From Adhaeribacter arboris (GTDB taxonomy: Bacteria > Bacteroidota > Bacteroidia > Cytophagales > Hymenobacteraceae), in NCBI RefSeq assembly GCF_003023845.1, contig NZ_PYFT01000001.1, positions 930,001-994,000 of the forward strand: 64,000 nt of DNA, read 5' to 3'. This document shows positions 17,633-25,362 of this stretch, in pieces (within the stretch, counting starts at the first letter, position 1; every line of letters begins with the position of its first letter). The notes under the pieces are model-generated. The model was given only the letters and a program-made list of their open reading frames with translations, was not told the DNA's origin and ran no database searches. The position numbers and the translations under genes are program-made.

Positions 17633-19375
17633 ATGGCATTTCAAATTAAAAAGAAAGGCGAATTATACGACGTTGTCATTGTAGGCTCGGGAGCCGGCGG
17701 CGGCATGGCCGCTAAAACCCTCACCGAAGCAGGTCTGAAAGTAGCTTTATTAGAAGCCGGTCCGGATTACGATCCTGCCAATCCGGGTCAGCAAACGCAA
17801 TTAATGTGGCCTTACCAGTCGCCGCGGCGGGGTGCCAACACCACGCGGGCTTTTGGCGATTTTGATGGTGCTTACGGAGGATGGGAAATCGATGGTGAGC
17901 CTTATACGCGCCAGGAAGGAACGGAATTTGACTGGTTCCGTTCCCGGATGATTGGGGGCCGGACGAATCACTGGGGGCGAATTTCTTTGCGTTTTGGGCC
18001 GCATGATTTTAAACGGGGCAGCATAGACGGATTGGGTGATGACTGGCCGATTGGTTACGAAGATTTAAAGCCGTACTACGATCGGGTAGATAAAATGGTG
18101 GGAGTATTTGGTACCAACGAAAATTTACCGAATGATCCGGATGGTTATTTTCTGCCGCCTCCCAAACCACGTTTACACGAACTAATGATCAAAAAAGCGG
18201 CTACCAGCATTGGTATTCCCGTTATTCCGGCAAGATTATCTATGTTAACCCGGCCGGTAAACAAAGACCGGGGTGCTTGTTTCTTTTGTTCGCAGTGCGG
18301 TCGTGGTTGTTCGGTTCACGCGGACTTTGCGGCCTCTACCGTATTAGTAAAACCTGCCCGCAAAACCGGCAATGTAGATTTGTATGTAAACGCCATGGCC
18401 CGAGAAGTTTTAACGGATAAAAACGGCTTGGCAACGGGCGTTTTATACACCGATAAAACCGATTTACAGGAATACCAGGTAAACGGCAAAGTAGTAATTT
18501 TAGCGGCCAGCGCCTGCGAGTCGGCCCGGCTTTTACTTAATTCCAAATCAGCCCAGCACCCGAACGGATTGGCGAACTCCAGCGGCGTGGTAGGAAAATA
18601 TTTGCATGATTCTACCGGCGCCTCACGCAGTGCGTTTGTACCTAAATTAATGGACCGCAAGCGTTACAACGAAGACGGAGTGGGAGGCATGCACTTATAT
18701 GTTCCGTGGTGGCTCGAAGGAAATAAAAAATTGAATTTTTCCCGGGGTTACCACATCGAATTAGGTGGTGGTTTGGGAATGCCTTCCTATGGTTTTGGTT
18801 CCGGCATTGAGCGTTTAAATGGTAAATACCCGAGCAAAGACGGCAAAGTAAAAGCGGCCGGTGGTTACGGCGCTTCATTAAAAAATGATTACCGTCGTTT
18901 TTATGGCGCGAACGTTGGTTTCTCCGGACGGGGCGAAAGTGTGCCGCGCGAATATAACCGCTGCGAAATTGACCCGAACGTAGTAGATAAATACGGTATA
19001 CCGGTGCTTAAATTCAGTTATAAATGGACCGATCAGGAAATCAACCAAGCCAAACACATGCAGGATACTTTCGAAGAAATTATTCACGCCATGGGTGCCA
19101 TACCAAACGGGGAAAAACCGGGCGCGGATGAGCAATACGGTTTAGCGGCTCCCGGCCGGATTATTCACGAAGTAGGAACGGTACGGATGGGCAATAACCC
19201 GAGTAAATCGGCCTTGAACAAAAACTGTCAGGCGCACGAAGTAAAGAACTTATTTGTGGTAGATGGTGGTCCGTTTGTGTCGCAGGCCGATAAAAACCCG
19301 ACTTGGACGATTATGGCCTTATCGATGCGGGCTTCCGAATTTATTATTGATAATCTTAAAAAGCAGAATATCTAG
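17633..19375 (+). CDS. GMC-family oxidoreductase, large subunit of a gluconate/glucoside dehydrogenase-type complex
   Basis: A 580-residue protein. FAD-binding GSGAGGG is at residues 18-24, followed by LLEAGPDYD. A GRTNHWGR motif, a Cys cluster (CFFCSQCGRGC, possible Fe-S or structural site) and the C-terminal HEVGTVRMG and NPTWTIMALS motifs match GMC oxidoreductases related to the membrane gluconate 2-dehydrogenase large subunit and to glucoside 3-dehydrogenase LacA. There is no own signal peptide; such proteins are co-exported with the Tat-bearing subunit 3. The next gene, 31 bp downstream, encodes exactly that subunit. The likely reaction is oxidation of a sugar hydroxyl to a keto group in the periplasm. 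Confidence 0.9.
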   Translation: MAFQIKKKGELYDVVIVGSGAGGGMAAKTLTEAGLKVALLEAGPDYDPANPGQQTQLMWPYQSPRRGANTTRAFGDFDGAYGGWEIDGEPYTRQEGTEFDWFRSRMIGGRTNHWGRISLRFGPHDFKRGSIDGLGDDWPIGYEDLKPYYDRVDKMVGVFGTNENLPNDPDGYFLPPPKPRLHELMIKKAATSIGIPVIPARLSMLTRPVNKDRGACFFCSQCGRGCSVHADFAASTVLVKPARKTGNVDLYVNAMAREVLTDKNGLATGVLYTDKTDLQEYQVNGKVVILAASACESARLLLNSKSAQHPNGLANSSGVVGKYLHDSTGASRSAFVPKLMDRKRYNEDGVGGMHLYVPWWLEGNKKLNFSRGYHIELGGGLGMPSYGFGSGIERLNGKYPSKDGKVKAAGGYGASLKNDYRRFYGANVGFSGRGESVPREYNRCEIDPNVVDKYGIPVLKFSYKWTDQEINQAKHMQDTFEEIIHAMGAIPNGEKPGADEQYGLAAPGRIIHEVGTVRMGNNPSKSALNKNCQAHEVKNLFVVDGGPFVSQADKNPTWTIMALSMRASEFIIDNLKKQNI

Positions 19376-19406
19376 CGGCTATTATTTAGCTTAAAAAGTA
19401 AATATT

Positions 19407-20114
19407 ATGGACAGAAGAGAATCCCTGAAAGTTTTAGCCATTGGGTCGTTAAGTGCCAGCGCCTTGTTAGTAGGCTGCGAAAAAAATTACGGCGAAAAAG
19501 GTGACGAGAAAAGTACCTCCGAAGTAAAAGACGACGCCAAAGACGATGGATACGGCCGGACACCGGAAGAAAAAGAACGGGACGCCAAACTCATGAAAGA
19601 GCAATTTTTCACGAAAGAAGAAATGGCGACCATTGCGATATTATGCGATATTATTATTCCCAAAGATGATCACTCCGGCAGTGCCACGGATGCCAAAGTG
19701 CCTGATTTTATAGAATTTATGGCCAAAGACCAGCCGAGTCACCAAACGCCTTTACGGGGCGGATTGCGCTGGTTGAATATTAAATCGACGAAGCTGTTCG
19801 ATAAGCCTTTTGCCGATGCGACCGAAAAACAGCAAATTCAACTGGTAGATTTAATTGCCTATCCCGAAAAAGCCGCGCCAGAAAATGCGCAAGGGGTGGC
19901 CTTTTTTACCTTGATGCGAAACATGACGGCGACTGGCTTTTTCACGAGTAAAATCGGCATTGAAGATCTGCAATACAAAGGAAATCAGCCCAATGCCTGG
20001 GATGGGGTACCGGATGATGTGCTAAAGCAATACGGTTTGGAATACGACCAAAAAACGCTGGCTCAATGCCTGAAAAACGAGGATCGAGGCAAAATGATGA
20101 CTTGGGATAGTTAA
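19407..20114 (+). CDS. Gluconate 2-dehydrogenase subunit 3-like lipoprotein
   Basis: A 235-residue protein with an N-terminal RRESLK twin-arginine-like motif, a hydrophobic stretch and lipobox LVGC (Cys24). A charged linker (residues about 28-60) precedes the subunit-3 fold with the family phrase LCDIIIPKDDHSGSATDA. In known complexes this small subunit carries the Tat signal and escorts the GMC large subunit to the periplasm. Gene order and the 31-bp spacing to the GMC gene support that role. A clear terminator follows at 20138, so the pair forms a two-gene operon. A cytochrome electron acceptor is not in the operon, although two cytochrome c-containing proteins are encoded nearby (5472 and 22105). 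Confidence 0.88.
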   Translation: MDRRESLKVLAIGSLSASALLVGCEKNYGEKGDEKSTSEVKDDAKDDGYGRTPEEKERDAKLMKEQFFTKEEMATIAILCDIIIPKDDHSGSATDAKVPDFIEFMAKDQPSHQTPLRGGLRWLNIKSTKLFDKPFADATEKQQIQLVDLIAYPEKAAPENAQGVAFFTLMRNMTATGFFTSKIGIEDLQYKGNQPNAWDGVPDDVLKQYGLEYDQKTLAQCLKNEDRGKMMTWDS

Positions 20115-20137
20115 TTCTTAAAGTTTTCTTTATAAGT

Positions 20138-20172
20138 AAAGCCGGATCAGAAAATCTAATCCGGCTTTTTTA
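20138..20172 (+). terminator. Rho-independent terminator after the GMC/subunit 3 operon
   Basis: Arms AAAGCCGGAT (20138-20147) and ATCCGGCTTT (20159-20168), an 11-base loop, then a T run to 20172. It is 23 bp after the subunit-3 stop. Confidence 0.88.
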
Positions 20173-20214
20173 TACCTGAATATTTTCCTATTTGTAACAA
20201 CTTATTCTTCTGGT

Positions 20215-21930
20215 ATGAACCGACGAAACTTCGTCCAGCTATTAACAGTGGGCAGCGGGGCAGCCGTTAGTGGCCTGCAATTATCTTTTAATGGTAGTTC
20301 TGTGGCCGCAACTAATTTACCGAATAGTCATGCCCAAGAGCTACGGGCGGATGTGGTAATTGCCGGAGGTGGTTTAGGGGGTTGTGCGGCCGCGCTGGCC
20401 GCTTTGCGTAATAATCTTATTGTTATTTTGACCGAAGAAACCGATTGGGTAGGCGGTCAGCTTACCCAGCAAGGCGTACCGCCCGATGAACATCAATGGA
20501 TAGAAACTCATGGAGCTACGCAACTCTACCGTAACTTCCGGAAGGCCATTCGGGAATTTTATCTTCAGAACTATCCGCTTACAGAAGCAGCTCGCTCTCA
20601 GCAATATTTAAATCCGGGAAATAGCGCCGTTTCCCGGTTAGCGCATGAACCACGGGTGGCTTTAGCGGTTTTGTTCAATATGTTGGCGCCTTATCTCAGT
20701 TCAAAAAAACTTACCCTACTCTTAGAACATAAAATTACGGGCGCCGATGTAACTGGAGATAAAGTCCGGAGTTTAAAAGCTAAAAATTTAAGAAATGGGA
20801 AAGAAGTGGTATTAACCGCCCCATACTTTGTAGATGCCACTGAACTCGGCGATTTGCTACCTTTAACCAAAACCGAATTTGTAACCGGCGCCGAATCCCG
20901 CCAACAAACGCACGAACTACACGCTCCCGAAAAAGCTGACCCGAATAATCAGCAGGCATTTACCATTTGCTTGGCCATGGATTATGTTCCTGGCTCCCAT
21001 AATATCATTGATAAACCCAAGGATTATGATTTCTGGCGCAATTTCACTCCGAAAATGAATCCGGCCTGGTCAGGCAAGTTGCTTAATTTGAACTACTCCG
21101 ATCCGAAAACCTTAATCCCGAAAGCACTGGGATTTCATCCGGAAGGGATGCCTACCGGGCAGGCGCTTAATTTGTGGAATTACCGCCGGATTATTCATAA
21201 AGACAATTTTTTACCAGGTACCTACGCCGGCGACAGTAGTATTATCAACTGGCCCCAGAATGATTATTTTTTAGGCAACTTAGTTGGCGTAAGCGATTCG
21301 GAATTTAAGAAACACGTAAACCAAGCTAAACAATTAAGTTTATCGCTTTTTTACTGGCTCCAAACGGAAGCTCCCCGTCCGGATGGTGGACTGGGTTGGC
21401 CAGGTTTACGGTTGCGGGGTGATATTCTGGGTACAGAAGATGGTTTGGCCAAATATCCTTATGTCCGGGAATCGCGGCGGATTCAAGCTGTTTTTACCGT
21501 ATTAGAAGAACACGTAGGTGCGGATAACCGGGCTTTAATAACCGGAAAAGAAAAAGATAATACCGCCGCCGATTTTTATGATAGTGTTGGGATAGGCTAT
21601 TATCACATCGATTTACACCCTAGTAGTAACAGCAATAACTACATAGATTTCGCTTCTTTACCCTTTCAAATTCCTTTAGGGGCGCTTTTGCCGAAAAGAA
21701 TGGAAAACCTTTTGCCCGCTAATAAAAATATTGGCACTACTCACATTACCAACGGCTGTTACCGCTTGCACCCGGTAGAGTGGAGCATTGGCGAGGCAGC
21801 AGGTTTATTAACGGCTTTTGCTTTAAAGAAAAAAGTACTACCCCAAACGGTGCGCGATAAGTTAAATTTATTAGAGGAGTTTCAAAAACTAATTCGTTCC
21901 CAAGGCATAGATACGCATTGGCCTAAATGA
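20215..21930 (+). CDS. Exported FAD-dependent oxidoreductase
   Basis: A 571-residue protein. The N-terminus NRRNFVQLL followed by a hydrophobic, Ala-rich stretch is a Tat-type signal peptide. FAD-binding GGGLGG is at residues 51-56, followed by VILTEETDWVGGQLTQQG, the hallmark of the FAD_oxidored (PF12831-type) family, often annotated as xanthan-lyase-like or tRNA-GidA-like FAD proteins. A second family phrase, GVGIGYYHID-like (DSVGIGYYHIDLH), and the C-terminal THITNGCYRLHPVEWSIGEA are present. The substrate is unknown; an exported carbohydrate oxidation fits the surrounding genes. It is set apart from the preceding operon by a terminator and has a 174-bp spacer after it. Confidence 0.82.
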   Translation: MNRRNFVQLLTVGSGAAVSGLQLSFNGSSVAATNLPNSHAQELRADVVIAGGGLGGCAAALAALRNNLIVILTEETDWVGGQLTQQGVPPDEHQWIETHGATQLYRNFRKAIREFYLQNYPLTEAARSQQYLNPGNSAVSRLAHEPRVALAVLFNMLAPYLSSKKLTLLLEHKITGADVTGDKVRSLKAKNLRNGKEVVLTAPYFVDATELGDLLPLTKTEFVTGAESRQQTHELHAPEKADPNNQQAFTICLAMDYVPGSHNIIDKPKDYDFWRNFTPKMNPAWSGKLLNLNYSDPKTLIPKALGFHPEGMPTGQALNLWNYRRIIHKDNFLPGTYAGDSSIINWPQNDYFLGNLVGVSDSEFKKHVNQAKQLSLSLFYWLQTEAPRPDGGLGWPGLRLRGDILGTEDGLAKYPYVRESRRIQAVFTVLEEHVGADNRALITGKEKDNTAADFYDSVGIGYYHIDLHPSSNSNNYIDFASLPFQIPLGALLPKRMENLLPANKNIGTTHITNGCYRLHPVEWSIGEAAGLLTAFALKKKVLPQTVRDKLNLLEEFQKLIRSQGIDTHWPK

Positions 21931-22104
21931 AAAAAGTAGGTTACCGATTCTATCTTTATTTATTCATTCATTTATCAAGTAAATAGGTTAAAATTGAAAA
22001 ACCGCCTTCTTTTTTTAAATAAACTTGAGGCGATAACTAAAATTTATAGTTAAAAATTATTCTTAAATTGAACAGGTGTTTCTATTCTCTTTCCTAACAA
22101 CCTT

Positions 22105-25100
22105 ATGCGTTTACTCTCGCACCTACTATTCTTATTTACATTCCTGTTTTTTCTTTCCTGTACCAACAGAACCAACACCAGTGGTAAAACAACTTCGAAA
22201 CTTCATCCGCGCATGTTGGTTTATAGAAATGCGGCTGGCATGGATGCACAAGGAATAGTCGGAACATCAACTAACTGGCAAATAGTAAAAGCAGCCGATA
22301 AAAGTTACCTGGTGGAAGACTCTTTAAAAAAATTTCCTCGGCTTTTAACTTCTACCTCGGCTCTTTCCCAAATGGATCACCGGCAGATTACTTCTTTAAA
22401 AAGGTTTTTAGAAGCGGGTGGAGGAGTTGTTGCTTTAAAAGATTCCAGTGATGAGGTTACAACCCGACCTTGGTTAAATGCTTTACAGGGTTCCCAGCAA
22501 GACCAAAAATTAAAACAGGAAGGAGGAAAACTTATTATTTTAGGTGCTAATCCATCAAGAGAAGAAATCCAAAAAGTGTTTGAAATAACTCCCGCTGCAA
22601 TTAACCTTCCGGATTATCACTGGGCAGAAACATTACCCGTACCGGACTCCAGTAGGTATACGTACCAGGTTTTAAGTCAAGGTATGAACGAGCCGATGCA
22701 GATGGCTCTTCTGCCGGGTAATAACGTGTTGTTTGTAGAGCGAAAAGGGGCCGTAAAGCTTTTTGATGCCAGTACCCAACAAACTAAAATTATTGCAAAC
22801 ATCGATGTATTCAGCGGAATTGAAGATGGATTGTTAGGAGTAGCCGCCGATCCGGATTACGCCCGAAATAACTGGGTATATTTCTATTATGCCGTACCCG
22901 GGGAAAGAGTCGTAAATCGCTTAGTCCGCATGGAACTTCGGCAAGATATTCTGGACCGGAGTACCGAAAATGTTTTACTTGAAATTCCTACCCAAAGAAA
23001 GTATTGCTGCCACTCGGCGGGTTACCTGCATTTTGGTCCGGGTGGTTTGCTGTACCTGGCTACCGGGGATAACACCAACGCCGAAGAAACAGAAGGCTAT
23101 ATTCCCATTGATGAAAGACCCGGCCGGCAGTTAGCCGATGATCAGGCCACGGCTGCTAATTCCAACGATTTACGCGGCAAAATTTTACGTATTAAACCCG
23201 AACCGGATGGTACTTATTCTATTCCAGAAGGCAATCTCTTCCCGGTAGGAACTCCTAAAACCCGCCCCGAAATTTACACCATGGGGCACCGCAATCCTTA
23301 CCGGTTTTCGGTAGATCCTAAAAACAACTTTGTTTACTGGGGCGATATTGGTCCGGACACCAAGGTACCCGCTTCGGAAGGCACCTTAAGTTATGATGAA
23401 ATTAACCAGGCCCGAAAACCCGGCTTTTTTGGTTGGCCTTACTTTCTGGGTAACAACGAGGCATTTCCGTATTACGATTATGCCACCAAAAAATTCCGCG
23501 CGCAAGTTTTCAATCCGCAAAAACCCATTAACAATTCCCCGAATAACACCGGAATAAGAGAATTGCCACCGGCCCAGCCCGCTATGATTTGGTACGGCGA
23601 TGGTATTTCTAAAAAATTTCCCTTAGTAGGCAAAGGCGGTGAATCAGCCCTCGCCGGACCGGTATTTTACTCCGATCAATTTAAGAATGCTAAGTACAAA
23701 TTACCACCCTATTACGACGGCAAACTGTTTATTTACGATTGGGTAAGGCGCTGGTTTATGGCGGTAACCTTCGATGAAAATAAAAATTATTTAAGAATGG
23801 AGCCTTTTCTGGATCATATAACTTTTACGGCTCCCACGGATATGCAATTTGCGCCGGATGGAGCCATTTATATTTTAGAATACGGCACCAACTGGTTCGC
23901 TAAAAATAATGATGCCCGTTTAATTCGGGTGGAATACGCCGAAGGGAATCGCAAGCCGGTAGCCAATATTAAAGTCGATAATGTATACGGGGCGGCACCA
24001 TTACCGGTAAAGCTTTCGGCCGCTGGCTCCAAAGATTACGACAAAAACGATAAACTGAATTTCGAGTGGCTAATAGAAGGCAAGTCCATAACCGGAGAAC
24101 AAATTACGTATACTTTTATTAAAGTTGGTACCTATAATATAACCTTAAAAGTAAGCGATAACCACGGCGAAAGCAGCACTTCCACCGTTCAGGTGAAAGC
24201 TGGTAATGCGCCCCCGGACGTAATGATTGCCACCAAAGCTAACCGAAGTTTTTACTGGGATAATACCGAATTGGATTACCAGGTGCAAGTAAAGGATGCG
24301 GAGGACAAAATAATCGATTCTAAACAGGTAAAAATATCTTGGAATTACATGCCGCAAGGGAAAGATGTGGCTGTAGCGCTAACCCGTTCTCCTACTTCGG
24401 TAAACGTACAGTTTGCGAAAGGCCAGTACTTGCTCGCTAGCTTGGATTGCAAAGCCTGTCATTCTCAGAATCAAACTTCCGTAGGGCCGGCTTACGAAGC
24501 TGTAGCGGCGCGTTATGCGGGTAAAACCGGAACAATAGACAAATTAGCCAGAAAAATTATTACCGGCGGGAGCGGCAATTGGGGACAACGATCCATGTCG
24601 GCGCACCCGGATTTGGCCGAGGCAGATGCCAAAGAAATGGTGCAGTATATTTTATCTTTAAAGGAATCGGCGAAAGAATTACCCATGCAAGGCATCTTAT
24701 CTTTGAAAGACCATCCGGGAAAAGGCAAAGAAGGCTCTTACCTGCTAACCGCCCTTTATACCGATAAGGGCGCCAACTCCATAGAACCCTTAACGGACCG
24801 CGATTACATCTTTTTGCGCAACCCTTTGGTGCAGGTGGAAGATTACGACGAAGGCAACGTGAAACTGGGCACCATAACCACCGAATTTTTAACTTATGCT
24901 ACTGGCATTAACCATAAAAGCTTTGTTAAATTTAAAAATATAGATTTAACCCACGTAAAAAGTCTTACTTATCGGGTACAAACCAATGGTACCGGCGGTA
25001 ATATAGAAGTACACCTCGATAAACCCGATGGCACCTTGGTAAGTACCGTAGCAGTTCCGGCACGAAAAAGCTCCGAATTAAAAAGCAATTGGCCAGAAGT

Positions 25101-25221
25101 AAGTACACCCATCAACCAAAAAACAACCGGCAACCACGACGTATATTTTGTCTTTACCGGCTCGTTGCCTAATCAACAAAACCTGTTTAACCTGGATTGG
25201 ATTTATTTTTCGAATAAGTAA
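22105..25221 (+). CDS. Multidomain sugar-dehydrogenase-like lipoprotein: ThuA-like, GSDH propeller, PKD, cytochrome c, CBM6-like
   Basis: A 1038-residue protein. The signal peptide ends in the lipobox LSC (Cys19). Residues about 35-185 resemble a reduced ThuA-type domain. Residues about 190-610 are a glucose/sorbosone dehydrogenase propeller (EDGLLGVAADPDY, HFGPGGLLYLATGD, GHRNPYRFSVDP). A PKD domain starts at about 615 (NRKPVANIKV). A class I cytochrome c site CKACH is at 782-786. A CBM6-like carbohydrate-binding domain fills about 909-1037. PQQ is the usual cofactor of the propeller class, though not proven here. Electrons probably pass from propeller to the fused haem. The pattern is common in sugar-degrading Bacteroidota. 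It appears monocistronic. Confidence 0.87.
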   Translation: MRLLSHLLFLFTFLFFLSCTNRTNTSGKTTSKLHPRMLVYRNAAGMDAQGIVGTSTNWQIVKAADKSYLVEDSLKKFPRLLTSTSALSQMDHRQITSLKRFLEAGGGVVALKDSSDEVTTRPWLNALQGSQQDQKLKQEGGKLIILGANPSREEIQKVFEITPAAINLPDYHWAETLPVPDSSRYTYQVLSQGMNEPMQMALLPGNNVLFVERKGAVKLFDASTQQTKIIANIDVFSGIEDGLLGVAADPDYARNNWVYFYYAVPGERVVNRLVRMELRQDILDRSTENVLLEIPTQRKYCCHSAGYLHFGPGGLLYLATGDNTNAEETEGYIPIDERPGRQLADDQATAANSNDLRGKILRIKPEPDGTYSIPEGNLFPVGTPKTRPEIYTMGHRNPYRFSVDPKNNFVYWGDIGPDTKVPASEGTLSYDEINQARKPGFFGWPYFLGNNEAFPYYDYATKKFRAQVFNPQKPINNSPNNTGIRELPPAQPAMIWYGDGISKKFPLVGKGGESALAGPVFYSDQFKNAKYKLPPYYDGKLFIYDWVRRWFMAVTFDENKNYLRMEPFLDHITFTAPTDMQFAPDGAIYILEYGTNWFAKNNDARLIRVEYAEGNRKPVANIKVDNVYGAAPLPVKLSAAGSKDYDKNDKLNFEWLIEGKSITGEQITYTFIKVGTYNITLKVSDNHGESSTSTVQVKAGNAPPDVMIATKANRSFYWDNTELDYQVQVKDAEDKIIDSKQVKISWNYMPQGKDVAVALTRSPTSVNVQFAKGQYLLASLDCKACHSQNQTSVGPAYEAVAARYAGKTGTIDKLARKIITGGSGNWGQRSMSAHPDLAEADAKEMVQYILSLKESAKELPMQGILSLKDHPGKGKEGSYLLTALYTDKGANSIEPLTDRDYIFLRNPLVQVEDYDEGNVKLGTITTEFLTYATGINHKSFVKFKNIDLTHVKSLTYRVQTNGTGGNIEVHLDKPDGTLVSTVAVPARKSSELKSNWPEVSTPINQKTTGNHDVYFVFTGSLPNQQNLFNLDWIYFSNK

Positions 25222-25362
25222 ACCCATTCCATCTTTCATAATGCAGAATTTTATTCTTATTGAATAGAGGAATTAAAAGCTTATCAGGAAGTTAAAATTC
25301 AGGATATATTGAACTTTTAGTATATCCGAATGATTTAATTTACTAGGCCTTAATCTCTCCGT

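Noticed and set aside
22076-22258. 60-residue frame across the start of the five-part dehydrogenase gene
   Set aside because: Overlaps the signal peptide of the real gene in another frame and begins in spacer.
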